A stretch of 64,000 nt of DNA from Gonioctena quinquepunctata. Lineage: Eukaryota; Arthropoda; Insecta; Coleoptera; Chrysomelidae. The notes beneath the pieces are model-generated. The model searched no databases and was not told the origin of the DNA. It saw only the letters and a list, made by a program, of their open reading frames with translations. The DNA lies in NCBI GenBank assembly GCA_018342105.1, contig JAFIRS010004563.1, forward strand, positions 18,354-82,353. The letters run 5' to 3'. Position numbers and translations under genes: made by a program. Positions within the stretch are counted from its first letter, which is position 1; every line of letters begins with the position of its first letter. Shown piece after piece: positions 9,373 to 20,700 of this stretch.

Positions 9373-9830
9373 CTAGTCACACGGTAGGGCTAGGCCCAAG
9401 AGGTTCTGTATATATGGCTTTATACTTGGCTCCATATTTGTATATGGGATTGTTTTAATGATTTTGGAGGGTGGGTCTACACTAGCACTTTTTGCAGCCA
9501 TGTCTGGCTTCTCATTACCAGGAATGCCTATGTGGGATGGTATCCAGACCAGCTCGATGTTCTTTCCTTGGTTCTTCAGTTCGTACAACTGTGTTTTAAT
9601 ATTCTTCAAAATGGGGTGTTCGGTGTAGAGCTGTTTGATGCCCTCCACAGATCTCAGGGAATCTGTGAATATCACGGTGTCAGCGTTGAGGTTTGTCGAG
9701 AGTTTAATGGCTTCCGCTGTGTGTAGTTCTCCTGTATAGGTTGAGCATTCTGGAGGCATACTGAACTTATGAATGTTGGTCCCTGATATAACTGATGCAC
9801 CCACTCGTTCGTCTTAACGTGTCTTAGAGA
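9373..9830 (-). pseudogene. LINE RNase H domain remnant
   Basis: Minus-strand reading gives the central and C-terminal RNase H: ECSTYTGELHTAEAIKL holds the catalytic Glu helix, VIFTDSLRSVEGIKQLY the catalytic Asp, and WIPSHIGIPGNEKPDMAAK the last loop, with KPD in place of the usual RAD/EAD. The N-terminal beta strand is cut off near 9830, where a stop replaces a residue shortly before VGAS. It ends at 9373, where the sequence changes abruptly to the GC-rich block. The domain resembles the RNase H of the LINE at 23.9-29.1 kb and probably comes from a related I- or jockey-like family. Confidence 0.8.
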
Positions 9831-9956
9831 GTTTTGAACCCCCTTTACTTAGTTTTTCTGTCGTGGAATTTTTTAAAGAGGTCGGGGTTGGAGGTAGTGG
9901 ACTTGAGGAATGTTGTGAGGTATTGTTTACGATTGTCATATAGATTTTTAATTATA

Positions 9957-10453
9957 CAGGGTGAGTCAGAAGTACTTTGACAAACTTCAGGAGGTGATTC
10001 CTCACAATGTTCTAATATGAATTGTCCAAATAAATATATGTCCGGAAACGCTTCGTTTCCAAGATACAGGGTGTTAAAGTTTCATTTTTATTTTCGTTTT
10101 TTTTTAAATAACTTTCGAAATACTTACCTCAATTAAACGAAAATTGGTATCGAGAGGTTTATTGAGGTGTCAAATTCGAACCTCATGTTATTATTGCTCT
10201 TACTCGTAGGGGGCGCCACCTACACGTCTTTTTCTTCTTTGAAGATTCATAACTTTCTTGAGCGTACTTCTATCTATGTAAAAAAATCAATTCCTCTATC
10301 ATATCTACGTAAAAAAGTTACCTTTGTTACGCTATAAGCAACCGTTTTCTAGATATTTGGACTCCAAAATTACAAGTCGATTATTACCTACCACTATTTT
10401 GCATTTTTCACAAGAATGCTTAGGAAATAAATTTGACGTGTAAGTAGTTTTGG
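9957..10453 (+). repeat. MAR1 left terminal inverted repeat
   Basis: Matches 15350-15880 in reverse complement along its length with scattered differences and small gaps. Shared words include GGACATATATTTATTT, AAGTACGCTC/GAGCGTACTT and AAACGGTTGCTTATAGCG (inverted). Confidence 0.85.
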
Positions 10454-10454
10454 T

Positions 10455-13400
10455 TTTTTTGTAGGGGACGCCACCTTGTAACGGGCTGAAATTGACTAGC
10501 CAAAATCAAGACGTTTTATTAGAATGAAATGAGAAGTCCATGCTTACTTGTAAAATTAATGTGTTTATTATAAGTGACAATGATCCTGATAAGTCATTAT
10601 TATATAGCTGGAAACAACCTGAACTGTCGCAGACCAGAGTTCATCGTCTTCTCCACTCCACCAACCTATATTGTGATATCTACAGGGAGTTCTCTTATTT
10701 TGTTCGGGTCAGAAGGTGGTTGGAGAGGTAATAGTCCGGCAGAGATAGACAGTGGATAGCTTCTTGATAGTTTGTATCAAAAAGGTTGATGGAACAATGT
10801 CATTGGGGACATTCTACAATTCTCTCAAATTTCAAGTTAATTCATCGTTTGGAGACATCAGTCATTCTCCTACCTTTTCTCACTCCTTCGTGGAAGTTTC
10901 AATAATCTCAAAAGGTCGTTTATGGCATAGGGAAACCTGAAAAATAATATTAAATTAGATTCTGATGAGTTATTAGGACTAAGACGTTTTGAGGTTAACC
11001 GAATACTTTAGCAATTCTTCTCCCGCACCAGTCTTTCCGAATATTTAAAATTATATCCTAGTATACTTACTTGACTATAATAAGTGTATTTTCCCTGTAA
11101 ATGTTGTAAATACTATTTGTTGTTATTCTTCATATTGACAGCTAGTCATTTTCCTTTCGAGCGTACATGTCGTATCGGGGGAATCAGTGTGGCCAACTTC
11201 CATTCTGAAGTAAAACCCACAGGAGCAGAGGCTACAGAGGGATGGCTGTTATCGAAGTTTATGGAAACTTCGGGGTCAGGGATAAGTGTGAACTTATTTG
11301 TCTTGAATGGGGAGACTGCGCGTAATCCATGGATTCAGCTGAATTCTCGGAAAATATAAATATCGCGTAATGAATTGCCGCTAGGCTAGAGTCCTCTAGT
11401 GGGCGTTTTTGGTAACTATTCATTCACGGTAGTTGGCTACCTGATAGTAGCCAATGAACAGAGGTCTCGTTTTTTATATAGTTTCCGGTACCTTGGTGGA
11501 AATAAAATGTAATGGTGGTTCTTCTTTTGCAACTCAAGAATTCGATTGATTTCTGAATCATCCTTTACGGGGAATAGTTTCTTGTTGTGCAAAACAAGAT
11601 TTTGGATGATATTGGAGGTACTGTGCTACCTATTTGTTGGAAATGTCCGAAATCTAACTTCCGAGGATTATTCGAAGAACACACTATACATGTGACTAAC
11701 TTTTCCGGAGGAAAATAATCCACCATTAAAGTGAAGCAGTGAACCTAAGGTACGTTATAAGTAACCGCGTTCAAATCAGTACTGTCTCAAAGAAAATTTG
11801 CGTACAGTCAGTGGAAAAAGTCCGTTCCATATTCAAAAATAAACATTTCTTGCAGGTTAATTTCAAAATTTACCAACTTTGAAAGGAGGGCACTCTGAAT
11901 AACAATCCACCAACTGTTGGATCTCAAAGAACCCTGGAATTTGGGTATGTCGTCAAATTAATTAGCTAATAAGTGTATGTTTATTTTTTTTTTGTTGGTC
12001 TCTCGACTGATTACAAGTATAAATTGTTCAGAATCAGTAACGGCGATACGGGTATTTTGTGGGCATTCATTTTCACTGAGTAGGGCTTTAATTTCGAATC
12101 CATCATATTCAGTTTGGGGAGTAAAATATTTTATCTTGAGAAATAGCCGATCAGAAGCATTCTAATGGGGGGAAAGCTTACAGATCTGTTCACACTTCGG
12201 TGATTGTTTCTCTAGGAGAACATGACAGAGAAGTGTTGGGCATATTTATTTTTATTTCGTTTTGGTTATGGGATTCCATAACTAAGGAAAAACATCATGG
12301 GGCATTTTGCTTTTGCTGAGTTACTATGTATTTCTTGTTCCTGCCCTCAATTCAAGAAAGCAAATGTTATTTATGATTGTTATGTACAGGGGTATCCGAA
12401 ATATTGTTGAGTTATTTTTACCATGATACAGATCGTGCTATAGAAACTCAGCCATCCATGATCGAAATTTCTATTGGAGATTTTGTTTGATTCGGGACAT
12501 ACCGGGTGGAAACATATATATGACGATGTCAAGTTCTTTTCTTTTTCATTATTCTTTTTGGGAGATTTTTCGAAACTTCCAACACAAGTTGTGATATGTT
12601 TGGAAATATTGAATTATTTTTCTATTATACTGATCATCCGGTAGTTCAGAAGTTCATATCATTTGTTTGATGGTGGGTCGTCATAACATCTGAGAATGAA
12701 GGAACTTTGAGCTCAGCGAAACAGGCTGATCATAGTGTGAAATTGGGAAAAATAGTTAAACTTCGTTACTTATTTTTCTTATATTTCATATTACGTAAAA
12801 ATTAGTCTTAAAGGGATCTTAATTTACGGCGCTAATATTTTCGCGGGTGCGTATAGTTTTGCCAATAATAATTTATTTTATTCTAGTATTGAAGAATACC
12901 AGGTGACATTGCATTTTTTTTCTTCTCGTCTAAGTACAGGGTGGGTCGGAAAGATGTATCAGTTTCTCGGCGCGTATTATTTTATAAGTGATACATATAC
13001 AAAAGAATTAGAAGGGATTTTAAGTTTGCATTCCTTCTTAGGGTTCTTTTCTGGTTCTGGAATTTTGGGGATCTCTTCTGACACTGGAGTTTCGGGGACT
13101 TTCCTTGCTCTGGAATATGCGGTTTGCAGGGAGACATACTACGAAAGTAGCGTCGTAGAAGGAGAATACAAGGCGTTGACGATCCACGTCGCCAAAAGGA
13201 ATTCAAGAATATTCAGGTTTTCTCTTTACATTCAGTTTGATCCTTGAGTATTATTTTTTTATATTGTAGACTAAATAGTAAGTGGTATCACCTTTCTTTT
13301 TATCATTCTATGTGAGCGGAAATTATTTGGTAAATGATTGCTTTGCATGGTTTTGCTTATATCTGATTGTGGTACGCTTGAGCTCTCGCGACGCAGGTCA

Positions 13401-14150
13401 AACTTCTCCCACTTGTGCGGTGTTGCCAACATATAATTTCTGCAGTAGATTGCTTACAAAGGTGTATGGGTGTTAAGTGTTGCTTACTACTAGGAGTGCG
13501 GCTCAACTATGTGTGTATTGCTTTATATTAAATATTTCTTCGGTTGGATACTTAGAGATATCTGAATGTTAGTACTTATGCTTAAGTAGTATTATTTTTG
13601 CCTTCTGGTATACTGATTACTCAGCTTTACCACACTGTTACTATATTTGCTAATTTCAACATATGCTTCCGGTAAGGTACTTCTGACAAGCTATTGTTAT
13701 TTTGGTAGTTTTTGATTAATTTATTATAGTTTTATTTCAGAAAGTGTGATTTGACTTTTATCGAGAGATTTCATTTCAACCATGTTGTGCTATCTTGAAA
13801 AAAAGAAATAAACCTAGCTATTGAAAAAGTCGTTGGCTGTTATTTTTTTTTTACCCTGGTTTGGTAAATTGTTGGGTTATTTCGAGCCTAGAGTATTCAA
13901 ACGGTTTAATTTACCTGGCGCCCTATTATAACACCTTTTTATTTTATTTTGGAACGAACCTCCCCATCTCCAACTCGAGTTTAGCCGTGAATACCCGTCT
14001 GTCACCGAACAGCCGCGGTCTTGAGTGACCTAAGAATATCAGTGATAAATGGTAGGTTACAACCTATGTTCTATTTATTTTAACTCGTTTGAAATAGTTA
14101 TTTTTGTATAAAATCTGTATTTGTTTTAATAAAATTTTCAAGAAATATCA
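10455..14150. other. DNA inserted between MAR1 transposase and left TIR
   Basis: By comparison with the compact sister element, this ~3.7 kb does not belong to the mariner element. I could not fix its ends or a target duplication. Visible pieces: a solo mariner-end-like TACAGGGTGGGTCGGAAAG at 12937, GT-rich stretches with scattered open frames under 120 codons, and an AATAAA near 14130. No protein family was recognised, so its nature (solo LTR, non-autonomous element or several insertions) is open. Confidence 0.4.
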
Positions 14151-14214
14151 ACATTTTATTTCAAGTAATTTTGAATAGGAAGAATAAAATAAAATAAAGG
14201 AAACTAAATTGTAT

Positions 14215-15268
14215 TCAAATAAATTGTTCAAAGTGTGCACCTACAGCGATGATACAGGCATTCAATCTTCTAGTCATTGAATCTCGTAACCGCTCAAAAA
14301 TTATTGGTGTGTTTCTTATTGTTTCACAGGCGTCTACTATTTGGTTTCTTAGATCTTCCTCCTTCGCTACAGGAGTTTTATAAACTAGTGACTTCAAATG
14401 TCCCCAAAAATAAAAATCTAGCGAGTTGAGAGCTGGGGATTTCGGTGCTCATGCCTGGTTAGGTTCTTCTACACTCCTACCGATCCATCGATTTGGATAG
14501 ACAGTGTTGAGGAATTTCCTGGCTACAACGCTAAAATGGGCCGAAGCCCCATCATGCATGAACCACATGCGGATACGAATTTCTAATGGTACATTCTGAA
14601 GTAGTCCCGACATTCATTTTCTAAAAAGTCTCTGTAAGTTGCGCCATTCAGTCGTAACGGAAGAAAGGACCTATTATCAATTATTGCCGACCATACATTT
14701 ACAGAAAATTGATACTGATAATGTCTTTCACTGACTGCGTGCCAGAGCCCAAACATGGTTGTTATGAAAGTTTGTAATAGCATTTCGGGAGAAGTTTTTC
14801 TCGTCCGTGAAGAGTACATATCTCAAAAATTGAGGATTTCCAGCCAATTTTCTCAAAAACCACTGACACATAGTGATGCTTTGGGGAAAGAGCTTGTACC
14901 CTTTGAATATGGTATGGATAAAATTGTTGATCGTGGATAATTCTCCAAACTGTGGACTGCATAGAATTAAGAGCTTCAGCAATTATTCTTGTAGTTGTTT
15001 CTGGATTCTCCTCGAGAGCGTTCAAAACAGCTTATTCCAATTCTGGGGTTCGGACTGCTCGTGGTCTTCCAATAATATCAGCTGCCCGCTCAAAGCTACC
15101 TGTTTCTGCCAAAAGATTGTGGAGACTGGTAAATGTTGGAGCTGAAGGCAGTACTCGATTAGGAAATCGCTCCTGGTAAATACGTCTTGCTTCGCGCGCA
15201 TTGCCATCCGCAAGGCCATAAACGGAATGCATATCGGCCAAATGAGCATTATTGTTTAAATAATCCAT
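14215..15268 (-). pseudogene. Mariner-like transposase (DUF4817 type), broken
   Basis: From the ATG at 15268 the minus strand encodes MDYLNNNAHLADMHSVYG, then GNAREARRIYQERFPNR, the helix-turn-helix-like DUF4817 start. An in-frame TAA at 15034-15032 interrupts it, and the same frame continues with a second helix-turn-helix region (TTRIIAEALNSMQSTVWRI). After at least one frameshift near 14860 comes YVLFTDEKNFSR (first catalytic Asp) and NFHNNHVWA. Further along, DGASAHF (second Asp) and LNSLDFYFWGHLKSLVYKTP (third acidic position region) are in other frames. The C-terminal MTRRLNACIIAVGAHFEQFI ends at 14215. Cut-and-paste activity is lost, though all major blocks are still legible. Confidence 0.85.
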
Positions 15269-15349
15269 TTTTTCAAAATTGGTGTTTTAAAACTTACAGA
15301 AACTTCAACAATACAACAAAACGTTCAACTGTCACATAATATGCAATTA

Positions 15350-15880
15350 CCAAAACTACTCACTTAAACGTCAAATTCATTTCCTAAGCATTCTTGTAAA
15401 AAATGCAAAACAATGGTAATAACTTCAACACGCATCGATTATCAGATAATCGACTTGAAATTTCCAAGTCTAATTATCTAGAAAACGGTTGCTTATAGCG
15501 ACTTATAACAAGGGTAGCCTTTTTACGTATGATAGAGGAATTGATTTTTTTACTGAAAAATGTGCTAGAAGTACGCTCAAAAAAGTTATGGATCTCCAAA
15601 AAAGAAAAAGACGTGCAGGTGGTGCCCCCTACGAGTGAGAGCAATAATAACATCAGGTTCGAATTCGACACCTCAAATAATTTCTCAATACCAATTTTCG
15701 TTCAATTAAGGTCAGTATTTCAAAAGTAATTTGAAAAAAACTAAAATAAAAATGAAACTTCAACACCCTGTATTTCGGAAACGAAGCGTTTCCGGACATA
15801 TATTTATTTCGACAATTCATGTTAGAATATTGTGAGGAATTATCTCCTGAAGTTTGTCAAAGTACTTCTGACTCACCATG
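15350..15880 (-). repeat. MAR1 right terminal inverted repeat
   Basis: Inverted counterpart of 9957-10453. The transposase starts ~80 bp inside it. Confidence 0.85.
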
Positions 15881-15882
15881 TA

Positions 15883-17406
15883 TGCCCATCTTATTCATGA
15901 GATTTAAAAATGACATTGTACAAGATGAATCTATAGAATTGAAGCAAATGTTGCTTGAAAGGAGAATTAATTTACCCTTCCAAGCATGTGCCACCTCCAT
16001 GACATTTACCAATAAGTATTTTTAATATTATTTCAATGCGATTTTTATTTGATGGTTTTACATTGCACCGTTCGGAAGTTTACATGAAAAATTAAACATT
16101 CTCTATTCGACATAAGACAATTAACTTTCCAAAGTATTTAGAGTTGGCATGTTTTGAAACATATTCATTTGAAAAAATGTTTTAAATCAGTTTTTTATGA
16201 AAAAAAAAACACTATATAATTCAAAAATCAACAAAAATGTATTACAGAAAAACTAATGCAACACAAAAACTATTCTCCACTGAGTAAGAAAAATATGACA
16301 TGACTTCTAGAAAAATGAATAATAGGATTCAAAACTTGTAAATAAACAGATAGAATTAAATCATTCTGATTTGGTGTCATCACTGTCATCATATATTGTA
16401 TCGATTGGCTGGAAGGCTGTCATTAACTTGGTAGACTTCTATCATTTTAGTCTTACTACTATTTTGAAAGCCACCATCTCAATGGTTTAACATCTGATGT
16501 AGATTTCGTGGAAGAAAGGTAATCTTTGAACGGTGAAGAGAGTTCAGTGTTATGCCAATTTTTTCACTTCACTCTTTTTGGTTATGTCTGAAGAATGAGT
16601 AAGTTTAAATTTGTTCCAAATACTATCTCTTTTTCTCTCAAACATTATATTAAACACAAACAGGCAGGAGAGATTCACCCTGTTATCTGTAAAAAAAGTT
16701 GGAATCGGTGTGGCCAGATTTAAATATTTTATCCAAAACTTGGCACCCAAAAAAGGTGTTTTAAACATGTTTTTAATGTTTTAAATCAATTTTGAACGAA
16801 TAAAAAAATATGATTTAAATCAAATAAAACAGTTTCATTTAAAAACCACTTTTTTTTTTAAATAAAACAAGGTTTTTACCAACCTTAAAAGTATTGTTAT
16901 GCACGATTTCAAATATAAAAATTGTTTCAAACAAATTACCCACGAATACAATACAAGACAAAACTAAAACAACTGCAAACCCCAAAAGTGAAAAAAACTG
17001 CAGCCCAAAGATGCTTAAACTACCTCAGTCCCACAGTGTACGGAGAAATCCCCTTGGATATCACACATATTTCATCGAACTAATGATAATGATTAATTAT
17101 TTGTCATAAAAATATCGAAGTTGCACAAATTTTAAATCTTTGTTGAGTATTGGAGTATGTAATTGTACATTCTGAATATTTTATATGCGAACAGGGATTT
17201 ATCCCTTTGTGTGCTACCTATATTTACCAATACTTAACTAAAATATATTTACAATAATTGTGAATCAATACAATTTAATTTTATGTTAATCTTAATGTAA
17301 AGATGATTTCATATCACTTATTACTCATGTAACAAGTAATTTATATATAATTTATCGAGGTATATGTTTTTTATTTATAAATTCATGTTCATTTCTGTTT
17401 TGCTTG
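15883..17406. other. AT-rich spacer, no confident gene
   Basis: Just right of the MAR1 target TA, ~40 plus-strand codons stay open (PILFMRFKNDIVQDESIEL...), ending before a GT-like donor near 16014. Its left continuation across MAR1 could not be found. A minus-strand frame at 16768-16550 (LCVFNIMFERKRD-like) is unassigned. The rest is low-complexity AT-rich DNA. Confidence 0.35.

Positions 17407-17461
<55 letters not shown>
17407..17461. repeat. (TA)n microsatellite at left edge of TAB copy A
   Basis: Pure TA with one CA interruption. Directly abuts the conserved left end of the dispersed element at 17462. Confidence 0.95.
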
Positions 17462-17465
<4 letters not shown>

Positions 17466-17813
17466 ATGTTATGAAGGACCAGTAATATATTTTAAAAGGA
17501 AAAAAGAAATAATTTCATTAAAAACCCACAAAAATAATAATTACTCAATAGTTAGTAGTTCATGAGATATTTTTTCTACATATTTTCGAGTTTCTATTTC
17601 CTTTATGAAGCCTCTGTATAATATTAATAGATAGATAGATGGATAGATACTATAATGCAATCATTTTCATACATTGTCAAAATGATAACAACCTAGAATT
17701 GTTTAAAAATACAACAAAAAAGTCTAGATTTACAAAATCATTCTGAAATTAAATGTGATCAACAAAATTATAATCTTGAAACATACAGTATATGAAAGTG
17801 TATCTAACTGAAA

Positions 17814-17978
17814 ATAGCCAATGGGAGAACAACAAACTTCTTGATGACAATAGCCAATCAGAGAACAGTAGGGTCAGATGTGAGATTTGAAATTGTGGAA
17901 AAATAAGAACTGAGAAATGTCAAAGACAATTATCATAAAAGATTGTATTTAGTTTATAAGAAATGTAGAATATAAAAG
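17814..17978 (+). promoter_or_regulatory. CCAAT/CCAAT/TATA promoter-like module in TAB copy A
   Basis: CCAATGGGAG near 17818, CCAATCAGAG near 17853 and TATAAAAG at 17971-17978, with an ATG 28 bases after the TATA box. The same arrangement is kept in copies B (TATAAAAG 31160) and C (53952-53945, minus), suggesting selection before dispersal. Confidence 0.5.
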
Positions 17979-18718
17979 TTCATAAGTTTTTTCAAATAAC
18001 CCCAAATGAGTGATAATGTGACAAGAAAGTGCGCGAGTTTGAAAATTCAAATGAAATGGACAAACAGAAATGGTATCCAGGGGATGAAAAAACAAAGCTG
18101 AAGGAGATTGAAAAAATTTTAGAAAACGACGCCACGTACAAATTTTAGGAACAAATTTTTTGAAATTTTCACGAATACAAGGTATTTTGTCTATAATAAA
18201 CTAATCAATTCAACCTCAAGAGCATTTCGACAAAAATAAATAGGATAAAACAAGATTACCTTTTATGTTTCCGGATTTGTATGGTTCCTTTTGCAATTGG
18301 AGAGTTCCTGAGAGTTGTGGATTGAAGAAGGATTTCAGATTGTTGACATGTATTGTAACAGCGGCAGTTCCAGCTCCAGGTATAAACTTTTTTAGTGCAC
18401 ATCACAAACCGAATCACTTTACAACATAACTCGTCTATCTGAAGAACTCTATTTCATTTTGGGTATTGAACTTTAAAAGAATTCTTCCAACCTCAAAGAA
18501 AAAGTGAAGTTATGTATACTGTATCCATCACTGTCTCATTTTTTTCTATGAAAATTTGTAAATTGATTATAGTATAAGTTATCTATCGTAGGCCAGTTAA
18601 AAATAAGTTTTCCTGAATAAAGGAAATAATTGTTTTTCGATACTTTCTGGTTTATTTTCCTCAATGATCTGCATATCTTACTCATTAACTCTGAACTAAA
18701 ATAGTTTGGGTTAAACAT

Positions 18719-18845
18719 CAAGACAGGGCAGTGGCTCTATTGCCAGGACCGGCTATCTGAGACGAAAGGCGTACCAATTGAGTTTAGTCGTGGTAAGAAA
18801 GAGTAATTACAATTGGCAGCCACGTGACGAGAAAACAGTGACGTT
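18719..18845 (+). other. Highly conserved ~125-bp block of TAB family
   Basis: This block (AGGGCAGTGGCTCTATTGCC to CGAGAAAACAGTGACG) is the best conserved part of the three copies; it recurs at 32509-32640 and 53079-53205 (minus). An ATTGGCAGC...ACG stretch at its end resembles a retroelement primer-binding-site context, downstream of an AATAAA signal. A structured RNA is the other possibility. Confidence 0.5.
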
Positions 18846-18997
18846 AGGTTAGGTTATTATTACATTACAATATATCATACAGAGCGAAAATAATTATCTA
18901 TAAATATTTCATAACAAAAAGCTATTATCATATCACAATTGTTTTTACAAATCAATATTACAATAACAATTTTTTATTTTACAAATCATTATTACAT

Positions 18998-19000
<3 letters not shown>

Positions 19001-19042
<42 letters not shown>
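19001..19042. repeat. (TA)n microsatellite at right edge of TAB copy A
   Basis: Pure TA run, the right boundary of the repeat. Confidence 0.95.
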
Positions 19043-19045
<3 letters not shown>

Positions 19046-20147
19046 GCCAATATAGCTCTCCCTAAGTCTCAGAAGTCCATTGGACAGAAGTTACCTATAC
19101 GTGGGACAGAAATTATACAATTATCTACCAATAAGTTTAAAAAAATAAATTAATCAAAAAAAAACAAAGTAACAAATTGGCTACTTGCAACAACAGTCAA
19201 AATACTATTATGAACACACCAATAACCGAACAGACACATGTATATACAAACCAATCTAAAATCTACTAATAAATCACCATTCCTATCAATATAAGTCCAA
19301 ATTCTATACATATATATTCTAACTACAATATTCTTTTATTAACATACAAGTATTTTTACTAATCTGTAATATTTCAGAAAGTCTTAAATTTTTCCTTATG
19401 GTAGAAATACTCAATCTAGCTATGAATACTATAAATATTATTATTATTATTGTGTATGTACATATTTTACTCTACATTCGTGGGTGGAGTGTATATGTAT
19501 ATATAAATGTGTAGTTTATTATTTTATCAGTCTGTGACCACTGTTATTGCTACATTTATATAAATTATCTCTCACATACTTCAAAGTACCTTTAGTTACT
19601 TTATATTATATTATTTTACTACTACTTGATTTTTATTACATATACTTCAAAAAGATCAAATACCGCCTTTTGTCTAGGAACTAGCTTAGGCTAAAGTGAA
19701 CCGGGACATAGAAATTCAGGTCACATTCACACACAACTCGATGAAATTATTTTTTTTTCATAGTTGGAAAATAATGAAAATGTCTTTTTTATGATGTGTC
19801 ACATGGCCTCCCATACCGTTTGATATTTTTATAGGGTCTCTAGCACCATCTATTGTGAAACCACAATCTTTGAAGAATTAATATTAATCAAACCATTCAA
19901 CATATGTTTTTTCGATTTCTTTGTGTCGGAGCAGATGAAGGGTGTTGCCATTTACGCGCCCTCTGTATATGATACTATAAGTTCGTTCAAGTTAAAGGCA
20001 AGTATAGTTTTCCCAATATCAATTGCAGAAGCATAAAAAAGTCTTGCGGCAAAATCCTGTGAGCAGCAGTGGCGGAGATAACTAATTTTATTTAGATATT
20101 TTAAGATTTTAAAAATACTTCATAAATAATGAAAAATGAAAAAAAAT
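19043..20147. other. AT-rich spacer, nothing recognised
   Basis: No coding or repeat structure seen beyond short A/T-rich runs. Confidence 0.5.
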
Positions 20148-20222
20148 TAAAGACAAGCTTTTATTTATACAAATACATTAAGAAAGAAAAATAATTCCTT
20201 TCATTGTTTGATGTAGGTTATT
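20148..20222 (+). repeat. Half copy of the AAGACAAGCTTTTAT MITE
   Basis: Begins AAAGACAAGCTTTTATTTATACAAATAC and runs to GATGTAGGTTATT. It matches one arm of the palindromic MITEs at 44889-45078 and 45608-45840. The second arm is missing. Confidence 0.6.
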
Positions 20223-20329
20223 ATTATATCCTAAAACGTATTTCGATCGGCACCCACCAAGACCATAGACGCTACTGGTTTTTAATCTTTCAGAGCTATT
20301 AAAACACAAATATAACGCGTGATTTATGA

Positions 20330-20700
20330 CCTCCCATTGTAGAGACACACCTGCCAGCATTGATGGTCCGACTCGATTGGCCCAGACAAATCGGTTGTAA
20401 AATAGACAGCCGTCACTCAGGTCCACGTTGACCAGCGGGCTCTTTGTGCCGACGGAAAATGTTTACGAGTAGTACAGTTTATTTTCCGTTGCGTTTCTTC
20501 GCATATACGCTCGTGTTAGCGAAGTGAGTTTTCATTTGCTCCCTATAGAAACAGCTTCTGCAATTGATATTGGATGGACTTCACCATGACATTATCGAGA
20601 CGTGATCACTGCGTGCAGCGCAAGTGATAGTAGAAAATCGCACCGCTATTGGTCGGCAGGTCAGACTAGGAGGCCCGCCTACGGTTGAGGCGCAAATTTT
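20330..20700. promoter_or_regulatory. CpG-containing, promoter-like segment
   Basis: Locally GC- and CpG-richer than its surroundings, with CCAAT-type words in either orientation (GATTGGCC near 20375, CTATTGGTCGG near 20650). No transcription unit could be attached to it. Low confidence. Confidence 0.2.

Larger units (their letters stand above)
9957..15880 (-). mobile_element. Tc1/mariner-like element with ~500-bp TIRs, disrupted (MAR1)
   Basis: The ends CAGGGTGAGTCAGAAGTAC (9957) and, inverted, CATGGTGAGTCAGAAGTAC (15880) lie inside TA dinucleotides (9955-56, 15881-82), the target duplication of Tc1/mariner. Inverted repeats run 9957-10453 and 15350-15880. A broken DUF4817-type mariner transposase lies at 15268-14215 on the minus strand. 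In the sister element at 59063-61531 the transposase ends close to the left inverted repeat. Here ~3.7 kb separates them, so other DNA has inserted. Such long TIRs are unusual for mariner. Confidence 0.85.
17462..19001 (+). mobile_element. (TA)n-bounded dispersed element, copy A (TAB family)
   Basis: About 1.54 kb, collinear with 30699-32762 and, inverted, with 52989-54456. All three are bounded by (TA)n on both sides. The left end TTGTTATGTTATGAAGG and the complement of the right end TTGTTATGTAATAATGA form short terminal inverted repeats entered from TA. Internally it has two CCAAT boxes, TATAAAAG, an ATG with a short ORF remnant (18006 on; WYPG and a KxxEIEKILENDATYKF tail in shifted frames), several AG/GT splice-like sites, AATAAAG near 18617 and a strongly conserved block at 18719-18845. 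No transposase was seen. It may be a non-autonomous DNA element targeting TA tracts, or a long terminal repeat with leader. I do not recognise the family. Confidence 0.6.

Noticed and set aside
12937..12960. Mariner-like TIR start CAGGGTGGGTCGG
   Set aside because: No matching inverted end found in the window; kept only as a note within the MAR1 insert.
16550..16768. Minus-strand ORF thought to be an hAT C-terminal piece
   Set aside because: No dimerisation-domain motif that I could place; left as unassigned.
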